Positions 9,186-18,701 of a stretch of 64,000 nucleotides of DNA are shown here, in pieces; within the stretch, counting starts at the first letter, position 1, and every line of letters begins with the position of its first letter. The translations under genes were made by a program, and so were the position numbers. Under the pieces are notes generated by a model, which did not search any database, was not told where the DNA came from, and was given only the letters and a program-made list of their open reading frames with translations. Origin of the DNA: Rahnella aquatilis CIP 78.65 = ATCC 33071. GTDB lineage: Bacteria > Pseudomonadota > Gammaproteobacteria > Enterobacterales > Enterobacteriaceae. The stretch spans positions 4,588,001 to 4,652,000 of the forward strand of contig NC_016818.1 of assembly GCF_000241955.1 (NCBI RefSeq), in the 5' to 3' direction.

Positions 9186-9878
9186 ATGTACCATAGTGAT
9201 TTTATTATTAATACGTTGGCGAATGATGAAATACTTGCAAAAAAGTTGGATGCAGCGGTTACCGGAGTTAAGGAGCAGATTCTCGATCAATCTCACAGAA
9301 TTCAGGATGGCGCAACAAGGCTAGTGTATTACACTTCATGTTTTACGGAGAATTATCAAGATGTCTGCGCAAAGCTGAAACGAGAGGATATTCGATTCCT
9401 TGAGTCTTTACAGCAGTTAATTAAAGACAGAAGGATCATATCTGACATGATACAGATTTATGTCGAATCACTTATTAAAAATAGAAACCAAAGCCAACTA
9501 CACTATATCCAACGCACCTTAATGAAAGCAAGCGTAAATATATCAACGAGTTCTCTGACGACACAATCATTTGCATTAGGCATAACGATGTCCATTTGCC
9601 TTGGATTCAATATTCATACCAGCTTCAGCCAGAAAATTGGGAAGGTGTCCGCACTTGCCGCTGCCGGAATAGGCTTTTACGGATACGTACAGGAAGCTGC
9701 AGAGAGTGCGGAACGTTTGCAGGTTCTGAATCCTGCATATTACTACGCGTTATATATGCGAAAATTAGAAATGATGTATTTTTTAGTTGAGCCTCTTTTT
9801 ATGAAAGCTCACTCCTTTAGCACGAATCTTACATCAGATGATGAAGTCGCCAAAACAATAATTGATATGGTAAAGTGA
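9186..9878 (+). CDS. Unrecognised protein with a central membrane segment
   Basis: A 230-residue protein I do not recognise. The N-terminal 110 residues are polar and probably helical; residues about 120-170 hold two hydrophobic stretches that could be membrane helices; the tail is mixed. There is no signal peptide and no known motif. The ATG follows TTAAGGAATAAGTT, a good ribosome site. It overlaps the next gene by four bases (GTGA). Base composition is clearly more AT-rich than the flanking dcrB and glpT, and the pair sits between duplicated terminator sequences, so it looks horizontally acquired. A two-gene toxin/immunity or phage-defence pair is possible but nothing in the sequence proves it. 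Confidence 0.7.
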   Translation: MYHSDFIINTLANDEILAKKLDAAVTGVKEQILDQSHRIQDGATRLVYYTSCFTENYQDVCAKLKREDIRFLESLQQLIKDRRIISDMIQIYVESLIKNRNQSQLHYIQRTLMKASVNISTSSLTTQSFALGITMSICLGFNIHTSFSQKIGKVSALAAAGIGFYGYVQEAAESAERLQVLNPAYYYALYMRKLEMMYFLVEPLFMKAHSFSTNLTSDDEVAKTIIDMVK

Positions 9879-10069
9879 ACATCATGATTAATTTTTTAAA
9901 GCGATGGTTTAAACATCAACTGCATTATTTTTTCTGGACTTACATTCCATTAATTATAACTGTGTTCTTCGGTGTATTTATGGCGAGTTTTTTTCCTGAT
10001 ATCGCGATACAGTCAATTGGGGTGTTTTTCCTGCTGATGCTAGTTTTCGTTTTTTTATTCTCGAGGTAA
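9875..10069 (+). CDS. Small membrane protein, partner of the preceding gene
   Basis: A protein of up to 64 residues with two hydrophobic helices (about residues 18-36 and 44-62) and a basic N-terminus. Two starts are possible: GTG at 9875, overlapping the upstream stop by four bases, or ATG at 9884 (MINFLKRWF). The tight overlap with an AT-rich gene carrying its own hydrophobic segment suggests the two act together at the inner membrane. No family recognised. Confidence 0.6.
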   Translation: MNIMINFLKRWFKHQLHYFFWTYIPLIITVFFGVFMASFFPDIAIQSIGVFFLLMLVFVFLFSR

Positions 10070-10232
10070 ACTTCATACGCTCGGATTATATAAGGGTATA
10101 AAATATTTCAACCCCAATTCATATTTAACCCACCTGTTTTTTCGGGCATTCTGTGAAGGACACATACTGCAATCCGTCACAATAAAAATGTATCACATAT
10201 TGGGTGAGTCTTTTGATATGTCACGAACCTGC

Positions 10233-10267
10233 CAGGCGAAGCTCAGGCTCCGCTTTTTTTGTTTCTT
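10233..10267. repeat. Direct repeat copy 2 flanking the AT-rich islet
   Basis: Second copy of the dcrB terminator sequence. One base differs in the left stem arm (GCGAAGC instead of GCGGAGC), leaving an A-C mismatch, and it is followed by seven T. It may still terminate transcription of the islet genes. The rest of 10070-10449 holds no gene apart from the glpT control region. Confidence 0.85.
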
Positions 10268-10363
10268 ATTGTCACCCTCGCTCACAAAATCGCCTTCCTC
10301 TGTAATAAAAATGTAACATTTCCGTCATAAATCACAGTTCGTTTGTGCGCGAATGGCTAAAAT

Positions 10364-10382
10364 GATGTTCGTTTTGGAACAC
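10364..10382. promoter_or_regulatory. Candidate GlpR operator upstream of glpT
   Basis: ATGTTCGTTTTGGAACAC matches the GlpR half-sites ATGTTCG and CGAACAT with two mismatches and lies about 70 bp before the glpT start. A weaker half-site (CAGTTCG) lies near 10335. Glycerol-3-phosphate control of glpT by GlpR is established in E. coli; here it is inferred from the site. Confidence 0.5.
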
Positions 10383-10449
10383 CCTGGCTCCGCCATTTCG
10401 TCTGTGGCTCATGATGAGTCCGCCCTGATTTATGCCATCGGAGGCATTT

Positions 10450-11802
10450 ATGCTCAGTATCTTTAAACCCGCGCCCCACAAAGCCCCAGTTGATGAGGCT
10501 CACGTTGATCCGCTTTACCGCCGGCTGCGCTGGCAAATCTTCATGGGGATTTTCTTCGGTTATGCGGCCTACTATCTGGTGCGCAAAAACTTCGCACTGG
10601 CCATGCCTTACCTGATCGATCAGGGTTTCTCCCGTGGCGATTTGGGGTTCGCGCTGTCCGGGATTTCCATTGCCTACGGCATCTCAAAATTCATCATGGG
10701 GTCTGTGTCTGACCGCTCGAATCCGCGTGTCTTTCTGCCCGCCGGTTTGATTCTGGCTGCTGCCGTGATGTTGTTTATGGGCTTCGTGCCGTGGGCAACG
10801 TCCAGCATTGCCATCATGTTTGTATTGCTGTTTCTGTGCGGATGGTTCCAGGGAATGGGCTGGCCGCCGTGCGGACGCACTATGGTGCACTGGTGGTCGC
10901 AGAAAGAACGCGGCGGCGTGGTGTCGGTGTGGAACTGCGCGCATAACGTCGGCGGCGGTATTCCTCCGCTGCTGTTCCTGCTCGGCATGGCATGGTTTAA
11001 CGACTGGCATGCGGCGCTGTATATGCCTGCTTTCGGCGCTATCCTGCTGGCGGTGTTTGCCTTCATGACCATGCGCGATACGCCGCAGTCCTGCGGTCTG
11101 CCGCCAATTGAAGAATACAAAAACGATTATCCGCCGGACTATGTAAAAGAGTCTGCCGAGCAGGAACTGACGGCGAAACAGATTTTTATGCAGTACATTT
11201 TGCCGAACAAATTGTTGTGGTACATCGCACTGGCTAACGTTTTTGTCTATCTGCTGCGTTACGGCATTCTCGACTGGTCGCCGACGTATCTGAAGGAAGT
11301 GAAGCACTTTGCTCTGGATAAATCTTCCTGGACGTATTTCCTTTATGAATACGCAGGCATTCCGGGCACATTGCTGTGCGGCTGGATGTCGGACAAAGTC
11401 TTCAAAGGTAATCGCGGCGCAACCGGCGTGTTCTTTATGGTGCTGGTCACCATCGCGACCGTGGTGTACTGGCTCAATCCGGTTGGCAATCCGGGCATTG
11501 ATATGGCCTGTATGATCACCATCGGCTTCCTGATTTACGGGCCGGTAATGTTGATTGGTTTACATGCGCTGGAACTGGCACCGAAGAAAGCGGCCGGCAC
11601 CGCCGCAGGTTTTACCGGACTGTTTGGATATCTTGGCGGTTCGGTCGCGGCCAGCGCCATTGTGGGTTATACCGTCGATTACTTTGGCTGGGACGGCGGC
11701 TTTATCGTGATGATCGCTGGTTGCGTACTGGCTGTTCTGTTGCTGCTACTGACGATGCTGAGTGAGAACAAACACAAAGCGCAACTGGCGAAAAATGCCT
11801 GA
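10450..11802 (+). CDS. glpT: Glycerol-3-phosphate/phosphate antiporter GlpT
   Basis: Major facilitator transporter exchanging external glycerol-3-phosphate for internal phosphate; also the usual entry route of fosfomycin. At 450 residues it aligns almost residue for residue with E. coli GlpT, including [31 protein letters not shown] and [13 protein letters not shown]. The start at 10450 is preferred over an upstream ATG at 10432 because it has GGAGG at the right distance and matches the known N-terminus. Unlike in E. coli, no glpQ follows: the next gene is on the other strand behind a shared terminator. Confidence 0.97.
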   Translation: MLSIFKPAPHKAPVDEAHVDPLYRRLRWQIFMGIFFGYAAYYLVRKNFALAMPYLIDQGFSRGDLGFALSGISIAYGISKFIMGSVSDRSNPRVFLPAGLILAAAVMLFMGFVPWATSSIAIMFVLLFLCGWFQGMGWPPCGRTMVHWWSQKERGGVVSVWNCAHNVGGGIPPLLFLLGMAWFNDWHAALYMPAFGAILLAVFAFMTMRDTPQSCGLPPIEEYKNDYPPDYVKESAEQELTAKQIFMQYILPNKLLWYIALANVFVYLLRYGILDWSPTYLKEVKHFALDKSSWTYFLYEYAGIPGTLLCGWMSDKVFKGNRGATGVFFMVLVTIATVVYWLNPVGNPGIDMACMITIGFLIYGPVMLIGLHALELAPKKAAGTAAGFTGLFGYLGGSVAASAIVGYTVDYFGWDGGFIVMIAGCVLAVLLLLLTMLSENKHKAQLAKNA

Positions 11803-11822
11803 TTTGTGTTTTATCTTCGTCG

Positions 11823-11847
11823 AAAAGGCACAGAAATGTGCCTTTTT
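11823..11847. terminator. Bidirectional terminator between glpT and the ABC ATPase
   Basis: Perfect 10-bp stem AAAAGGCACA / TGTGCCTTTT with a GAAA loop, A-rich on the left and T-rich on the right, so it can end both glpT (+) and the convergent ATPase gene (-). Confidence 0.88.
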
Positions 11848-11851
11848 GTTT

Positions 11852-12928
<1,077 letters not shown>

Positions 12929-12958
12929 GACGTTGTCCTTTGAAAAAAAGATGAGCGG

Positions 12959-14323
12959 TTACGCCCCGGCAAGGGCGAGCAGTTTTCCGGTGATTTCAGC
13001 TAACAGCGCGGTGGATTGTCGGGTTTCGATGTTGAGACGCAGGAGCGGCTCGGTATTGGAAGCGCGTAAATTAAACCGCCAGTTATCGAATTCCATACTC
13101 AGCCCGTCAGTCTGGCGGATACTTAGCGCCTGATGCTGGTAATGGTCGCGGACACGGTTGATGGCCTCAGCGGGCTGACTGACAGAGAGATTGATTTCGC
13201 CGGATACCGGGAAAAGGGCTTTACGGGCAGCAATCAGCCCGGACATTTTCTGGCTGCACTGGCTGAGATGTTGTAGCACCAGTAACGCCGGGATCATCCC
13301 GCTGTCGCAGTAGCCGAAATCCCGGAAGTAGTGATGGGCACTCATTTCACCGCCGTAAATCGCGTTTTCACTGCGCATTCTTTCTTTGATGAAGGCATGG
13401 CCGGTTTTGGTTTCGATGGCAATGCCGTGGCTGGCACTGACAATGTCGCGGGTGTTCCAGATCAGACGCGGGTCATGAAGGATTTTTTCGCCGGGGGAGC
13501 GTTGCAAAAACAGTTCCGCCAGCAATCCGACAATGTAATAGGCCTCCACGTATTCGCCCTGCTCATCAAAGATAAAGCAGCGGTCAAAATCACCATCCCA
13601 GGCAATACCCAAATCCGCCTGATGTTCACGTACCGCATTGCTCGTCGCCAGCCGGTTTTCCGGCAACATCGGGTTGGGAATACCGTGGGGAAAAGTGCCA
13701 TCCGGCTCATGATGAATTTTTATCAGCGTCAGGGGAATGCCGCGTGCCAGAAAGGCGTGTTCCAGCGCATCCAGCGTAGGGCCAGCCGCACCGTTTCCTG
13801 CGTTAACCACCACCCGCAGCGGTCGTCCGAACGGCAACGTTAAATAGCTAAGCAGATGCTCCAGATAAGCGCTGCGGTTTGAAAACTGCTGATACAAACC
13901 GGGCTGCGCCACCGCCGTGAATATATTATTTTCAGCCAGTTGCTGAATATCCTTTAACCCGCTGTCGCTGCTGACCGGCCTCGCCTCCCTGCCCACGATT
14001 TTCATACCGTTATAGTTGTCCGGGTTATGACTGGCGGTAATCTGGATCCCGCCGTCGGCCTGCAAGGAACGGGTGGCAAAATACACCTCTTCGCTGCCGG
14101 TCATACCGATATCAATCACCCCGCAGCCCTGATCCATAAGTCCACGCGCGACGGCGTACTTCAGGGCAGAAGACGTCCGGCGAATATCACTGCCCAGCAC
14201 GACCCGCTGCGGGTGGTAAAATTGCGCAAACGCGGCTCCGATACGATAAGCAATATCGTCATTAAGTTCAGTTCCCAGCACACCACGAATATCATAAGCT
14301 TTAAAACAATTTAATAAGGCCAT
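12959..14323 (-). CDS. Phosphomannomutase (CpsG/ManB family)
   Basis: Alpha-phosphohexomutase of 454 residues, interconverting mannose 1-phosphate and mannose 6-phosphate. It has the phospho-serine loop ITASHNPDNYNGMK (Ser98), the metal-binding DGDFDRC motif and the C-terminal phosphate loop RASNTEPLLRLN. In most enterobacteria this family sits in capsule or O-antigen clusters, where it makes Man-1-P for GDP-mannose. Here it lies between a LacI-type regulator and a sugar ABC ATPase, opposite a GH130 phosphorylase that should yield Man-1-P, so a catabolic role (Man-1-P to Man-6-P) is more likely. No manC lies nearby. Whether it also acts on glucose phosphates cannot be told from sequence. Confidence 0.9.
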   Translation of the reverse strand: MALLNCFKAYDIRGVLGTELNDDIAYRIGAAFAQFYHPQRVVLGSDIRRTSSALKYAVARGLMDQGCGVIDIGMTGSEEVYFATRSLQADGGIQITASHNPDNYNGMKIVGREARPVSSDSGLKDIQQLAENNIFTAVAQPGLYQQFSNRSAYLEHLLSYLTLPFGRPLRVVVNAGNGAAGPTLDALEHAFLARGIPLTLIKIHHEPDGTFPHGIPNPMLPENRLATSNAVREHQADLGIAWDGDFDRCFIFDEQGEYVEAYYIVGLLAELFLQRSPGEKILHDPRLIWNTRDIVSASHGIAIETKTGHAFIKERMRSENAIYGGEMSAHHYFRDFGYCDSGMIPALLVLQHLSQCSQKMSGLIAARKALFPVSGEINLSVSQPAEAINRVRDHYQHQALSIRQTDGLSMEFDNWRFNLRASNTEPLLRLNIETRQSTALLAEITGKLLALAGA

Positions 14324-14377
14324 ATTTCATCCTGAAAATAGACATCAGTACTTGCGTCTTTATGGCCCCACCGGGAA

Positions 14378-15412
14378 TCAGGTAGAACCACGTATAATTA
14401 ACGTAAACTCAAGGTCGAAGTGAATATTATTTTTCCCCTCCAGCAGCAAGGCAGCGGCTATCTCACCTTTTCTAACGGGATCCTGGGAAATGGTAGTGAG
14501 CCCGATTTCATTCTCTGGCCGGGGAATATTATCAAATCCGGTAATCGCGATATTTTGCGGAACCCGTAACCCGGACTGCCGGCAATAATTAATCGCGCCT
14601 TGCGCAAAGCGGTCAGACAGGCAAATAAACGCGGTTATTCCCGGGTTTACGTTAAGTAATTCCTGCGCCGCTATTTCGCCAAACGTCTCGTGATGGCTTG
14701 TTTCACAAAGAAAGCAATTATCGAGTTCGATATTCCATTCGCGGAAAGTCTCCACACAAGATTTCACCCGGGTGATCATAACGTCATTATCACCTGAAAT
14801 ATCCTGACTCAATGGCACGATACCCTTACGCCCCTGCAGTGAAGGAAATGAAATAATCCCGAATTCACGGTGTCCTTTTTCCAGCAGGTGCAGGCAAATT
14901 TCCCTCATCGCCCGGTAGTTATCAATGGAGACACTGCTGTGCGGGGGAATTTTAAAATCCGTGGTCACCACCGGCAGATTTTTTGATAATGCCTTAGCGA
15001 TAATCTGGTCATTATTGTGTGTCGCATTAAGGATATAACCATCTACCGCTGTGTTAATCACACTGGCCCGCGCGCCCTGTCCATTATGCAATGGGATCAG
15101 GATGATGCTGACACCTTTGCGGTCACATTCACCGGCGATGCCCTGCATGAGTTGCACGTCATGGCTGTCAGTAAAAACATAACTCAGCGTGTCATTGAAG
15201 ATAATGCCAATCGCGTCCGACCTGCCGGTACGTAATGCGCGCCCGATATTATCGGGTCCGTAGAAATTAACGGAATGAGCGTAATCAATTATTCGCTTTC
15301 TTAAGGATTCAGATAACTTCCCCGGGTTATTAAATGCATTCGACACCGTCGTGTGCGTCACCCCCAATTCACGGGCAATTGATTTTAAGGTTATCTTACT
15401 CAGTTTACACAC
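14378..15412 (-). CDS. LacI/GalR-family transcriptional regulator of the sugar locus
   Basis: A 344-residue regulator with an N-terminal LacI helix-turn-helix (ITLKSIARELGVTHTTVSNAFN), the linker region, then a periplasmic-binding-protein-like effector domain containing AITGFDNIP. It is divergent from the ABC/enzyme operon and probably represses it and its own group through the palindrome at 15516-15529. The start is uncertain: GTG at 15412 opens the frame, but AGGAG lies directly against it, while a CTG three codons later is correctly spaced (8 bases). Effector likely the imported mannoside or a product of its cleavage. Confidence 0.92.
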   Translation of the reverse strand: MCKLSKITLKSIARELGVTHTTVSNAFNNPGKLSESLRKRIIDYAHSVNFYGPDNIGRALRTGRSDAIGIIFNDTLSYVFTDSHDVQLMQGIAGECDRKGVSIILIPLHNGQGARASVINTAVDGYILNATHNNDQIIAKALSKNLPVVTTDFKIPPHSSVSIDNYRAMREICLHLLEKGHREFGIISFPSLQGRKGIVPLSQDISGDNDVMITRVKSCVETFREWNIELDNCFLCETSHHETFGEIAAQELLNVNPGITAFICLSDRFAQGAINYCRQSGLRVPQNIAITGFDNIPRPENEIGLTTISQDPVRKGEIAAALLLEGKNNIHFDLEFTLIIRGST

Positions 15413-15515
15413 TCCTGAATGCTTTGAATAAATGAAATCTCCCGTCTAAAAAACACATAATTCGCCAATATATACTCACAAAAAAAAAGCTATTGCAATG
15501 GATATATGGAATAAA

Positions 15516-15529
15516 GTTTAACGTTAAAC
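15516..15529. promoter_or_regulatory. Palindromic operator for the LacI-type regulator
   Basis: GTTTAACGTTAAAC is a perfect 14-bp palindrome with a central CG, the usual form of LacI/GalR operators, in the divergent intergenic region about 100 bp before the regulator start. An imperfect 20-bp dyad, TTTACATGCTAGCGTTTAAA, at about 15570-15589 nearer the binding-protein gene may be a second site. Confidence 0.75.
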
Positions 15530-15540
15530 AAAATCATTTG

Positions 15541-15556
15541 TGTGACGGCAATAACA
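15541..15556. promoter_or_regulatory. CRP-cAMP site in the divergent sugar promoter region
   Basis: TGTGACGGCAATAACA matches the CRP consensus TGTGA-N6-TCACA with one mismatch, flanked by further matching T/A bases (ATTT on the right). It lies 12 bp from the palindromic operator, between the regulator and the binding-protein gene, as expected for a catabolite-controlled sugar locus. Confidence 0.65.
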
Positions 15557-15678
15557 TTTATTTACCAAATTTACATGCTAGCGTTTAAATAGAAATTAAA
15601 TCATAAAATAATAATATGAATAACCATTAAATATAATATCAAATTATGAATTACAACCTAATGGAAATAGGAAACCGC

Positions 15679-16941
15679 ATGAAAAAAATGAAACTGGCTG
15701 CTATTGCAGGTATCACGTTATTTCTTTCCGGCTGCGGGCCTGAAGAGAAAGATCAGACCAGCATTAAAATGTGGATAGCGCCCAATGTGACTCAGGAAGT
15801 GTATTGGGGCGAGGTAGTAAAAGAATGGAACAGTAATCCGGCCAACAGAAAAGTGGAATTCACGCCAATACCGGCGGCGGGGAGTTCTGAAGAAGCCATT
15901 ATGAACGCGCTGGCATCAGGCACCGAGCCAGATATATCCACCAATATTTTTATCGGCTTCGCTAAACAGTTATCCGAACTTAAACAACTCAATGACTACG
16001 CCAAAATGCCCGGTTTTCAGGAACTGGTTGAAACCCGACATATGGGGAAAGCCGTGGCATCATGGCAGTTCGAAGGGCAGCAAAATGTTATCCCGATTTA
16101 TATCAGCCCGGTCGTGTATTGGTGGCGTAGCGATCTGCTGGCTGAGCAAGGTTTTGATCATGTGCCGGCCACCTATGATGAAATTTACACGCTGTCAGAA
16201 CGGATGACGCAAAACCAGAAAGGCTACAGCCTGCAAATCACCAGCGGCAAAAACTGGTGGGATCGCTGGTTCGACTTTATTCCGCTGTATTACGCCGCCT
16301 CTCAGGGCAGCCCGTATATTGAGAGCCATAAAGCCAGCTTTGATAATGAAGCCGGACAACAGACCCTCACCTTCCTCAATAAAATGTTTGCGAACAAATG
16401 GACCAGCTATGATTTCAGCGCCGCCGACGATCCGCTGGCAGCGGGAAGCGTGCTGGGCGCGGTTCGCGGACCATGGGATATTGACCGCTATCAGAAGCAA
16501 TTCCCCGAGGTGTTAAAAACCATCCGTATCGGCCCGATGCCGACACTGACCGGCGAACCCGGCGTGGCCACCATGGCTGACAGCAAAGGGATCGTGATGT
16601 TCAGCACGTCAAAAGTGCAGGCCGACGCCTGGAAGTTTATTCAATGGGTATACAGCGATCCGAAACATGACCGGCGCTGGCTGGAACTGACCGGCATGCC
16701 ACCTGCCCGGGAAGATCTGCAAAGCAATCCGATTTTTGAAGAGTATCTGCAACAACACCCATTAGTTAACGCGATTGTCTCCTACGTCCCGAAAGCGGTA
16801 CCTCCGGCACCAGTCACTAAAACCGTTGAAGTCCAGCGGACGATGACCCAAATGATTGAAAAACTGGTGTTTAAAAATAGCCCGATACCCGAGGTGATTC
16901 AGGCGTCCTCACAAGAGATCGACAAAACGCTGGGGCAGTAA
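15679..16941 (+). CDS. Sugar ABC transporter substrate-binding lipoprotein
   Basis: Family 1 extracellular solute-binding protein (CUT1 class), 420 residues, with lipoprotein signal MKKMKLAAIAGITLFLSGC; Cys19 is the lipid site. Start taken at 15679 because AGGAAA precedes it and the signal peptide then has normal length; the frame opens at 15646. Aromatic-rich stretches (WWRSDLL, NWWDRWFDF) fit a saccharide-binding cleft. First gene of the plus-strand operon, 3 bp before the first permease. Ligand not deducible from sequence; context suggests a mannose-containing oligosaccharide. Confidence 0.92.
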   Translation: MKKMKLAAIAGITLFLSGCGPEEKDQTSIKMWIAPNVTQEVYWGEVVKEWNSNPANRKVEFTPIPAAGSSEEAIMNALASGTEPDISTNIFIGFAKQLSELKQLNDYAKMPGFQELVETRHMGKAVASWQFEGQQNVIPIYISPVVYWWRSDLLAEQGFDHVPATYDEIYTLSERMTQNQKGYSLQITSGKNWWDRWFDFIPLYYAASQGSPYIESHKASFDNEAGQQTLTFLNKMFANKWTSYDFSAADDPLAAGSVLGAVRGPWDIDRYQKQFPEVLKTIRIGPMPTLTGEPGVATMADSKGIVMFSTSKVQADAWKFIQWVYSDPKHDRRWLELTGMPPAREDLQSNPIFEEYLQQHPLVNAIVSYVPKAVPPAPVTKTVEVQRTMTQMIEKLVFKNSPIPEVIQASSQEIDKTLGQ

Positions 16942-16944
16942 GCG

Positions 16945-17814
16945 ATGATAAAAATCAAAGAGTCATCACTGGGAGGCCTTCTGGCCTCCACTTACCTCGG
17001 ATATTCGCTGGTATTCTGGCTTTATCCTTTTCTCTGGCTGGCGGTACTGAGTTTTACTGACTGGAAATTTATTGGCGTTCCGTCCTTCAACGGGGTAAAA
17101 AATATTATTTCCGTCATGCAGAACCCTTTATTCTGGACGTCGGTTTATAACGTATTTAAATTTCTGGCTTACTATCTGCCGATAGTTTTTGTTTCTTCAC
17201 TATTGTTCGCTTTCGGACTAAGAAAGATAAAATACGGTAAAGCGTTTGTTGCCCTGAGTTTCCTGCTCGCCAATGTTTCATCCGGCGTGGCGTATTCCAT
17301 TGTATTTTCGAAACTGTTCAGTGAAACAGGGCCGATCAACACGTTTCTGATGGACATATTTGGCATTAATGTTCCGTGGTTTACTCACCCAGATTTCGCC
17401 ATGTTATCTATTGCCCTTATTATCACCTGGAAATTTGTCGGTTATTATGGCCTGATTTTTTATTCCGGGCTGATTACTATTCCCAAAGATATTTACGATG
17501 CCGCCGATCTCGATAAAACCACGGGCCTCGGAAAAATATGGCATATCACATTGCCCCTGATGAATGCCCAGATAGTCATGGTGCTGGTTCTCGCGATTAC
17601 AGTCGCGTTCAGTATTTTTACCGAACCTTATCTCATCACCGGCGGTGGCCCGCTGGAAAGCACCACCACGCCTATGGTGGTCATGTATGAGGCCGCCTTC
17701 CGGCAGATGCAGCCCAGCTGGGCCGCGACCATGTCTATTATTGTCGCCCTGTTCAGTTTCTCACTGATCTGGATATTGCGCCGGTGTCTGGAAAAGAAAA
17801 TCGAGATCGTATGA
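16945..17814 (+). CDS. Sugar ABC transporter permease 1 (MalF/UgpA type)
   Basis: Inner-membrane permease of 289 residues, about six helices, with the cytoplasmic EAA-like loop IYDAADLDKTTGLGKIWHIT that contacts the ATPase. It starts 3 bp after the binding-protein stop and overlaps permease 2 by four bases (ATGA). Partner ATPase is encoded on the minus strand at 11852-12928. Confidence 0.93.
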   Translation: MIKIKESSLGGLLASTYLGYSLVFWLYPFLWLAVLSFTDWKFIGVPSFNGVKNIISVMQNPLFWTSVYNVFKFLAYYLPIVFVSSLLFAFGLRKIKYGKAFVALSFLLANVSSGVAYSIVFSKLFSETGPINTFLMDIFGINVPWFTHPDFAMLSIALIITWKFVGYYGLIFYSGLITIPKDIYDAADLDKTTGLGKIWHITLPLMNAQIVMVLVLAITVAFSIFTEPYLITGGGPLESTTTPMVVMYEAAFRQMQPSWAATMSIIVALFSFSLIWILRRCLEKKIEIV

Positions 17815-18692
17815 TGAAGACACAATCTGTGAGGACAGGAGCCGCCGCTCCTGTACAAAAATTTTTACTGAAACAAACGATCGGCTCCGTAGTGATCCAT
17901 CTGCTGATGTTTGCGCTGGCCATCACCTGGTTATATCCGTATTTGTGGATGTTAATCGGTTCGTTTAAAAATACAGCCGATATTTATACGACATCTCTTT
18001 TTTCCGGCCCGCTGTCATTCGATAATTATATTTTCCTGTTCGATGGTACCGGTAAAGCAGAAAAACCGTTTCTGCGGACGTTGTTTAACTCCATATTTAT
18101 TACATTAACCATCACGGTTTGCGTCACACTGACATCGTGTTTAATTGGCTATGCGCTGGCAAAAATGGAATTTAAAGGCCGGGATATTTTCAAAAATCTG
18201 CTCATCCTGCAAATGGTTTTCCCGGCTTTCATGTTTATTATTCCGCATTTCGTACTGATGCGAGAGCTCGGCATGATTAATTCTTATGGTGCTCTTATTT
18301 TACCGTTCGTCATGAATGGCTGGGGCATTTTTATGATCTCGCAGAGTTTTAAAGGTACGCCAAATGACTATATTCATGCCGCAAGGTTAGATCACGCCGG
18401 TCTTATCAAAATATTGCTCCATGTCATGCTGCCCCTCAACAAATCTATTTTGGCCATCGTCGCGATTTTTACCTTTACCAGCGCCTGGGACAATTTTCTC
18501 TGGCCGCTGATTGTCATGCAGGACGTCAACAAAATGCCACTTTCCGTTCTGCTGGCAACGTTCAGTAAATCCTATGGCATTTATGTCGGCCCGGTTCTGG
18601 CGGGTTCAGTAGTACAAACCCTGCCGATCGTCGTTTTGTTTATCCTCTTCAGGAAGCATTTCCTGGAAGGGATGTCGCTTTCACTTAAATAA
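17811..18692 (+). CDS. Sugar ABC transporter permease 2 (MalG/UgpE type)
   Basis: Second permease, 293 residues from the ATG at 17811, which overlaps the previous stop by four bases. The open frame starts earlier at 17784, inside permease 1, and those extra residues are not supported. It has six predicted helices and an EAA-type loop, YIHAARLDHAGLIKILLHV. Ends 9 bp before the GH13 gene. Confidence 0.93.
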   Translation: MMKTQSVRTGAAAPVQKFLLKQTIGSVVIHLLMFALAITWLYPYLWMLIGSFKNTADIYTTSLFSGPLSFDNYIFLFDGTGKAEKPFLRTLFNSIFITLTITVCVTLTSCLIGYALAKMEFKGRDIFKNLLILQMVFPAFMFIIPHFVLMRELGMINSYGALILPFVMNGWGIFMISQSFKGTPNDYIHAARLDHAGLIKILLHVMLPLNKSILAIVAIFTFTSAWDNFLWPLIVMQDVNKMPLSVLLATFSKSYGIYVGPVLAGSVVQTLPIVVLFILFRKHFLEGMSLSLK

Positions 18693-18701
18693 CAGGTCTG
18701 A

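Noticed and set aside
10321..10345. CRP-like sequence upstream of glpT
   Set aside because: The CGTCA and TCACA half-sites are 4 rather than 6 bases apart, so the spacing does not fit.
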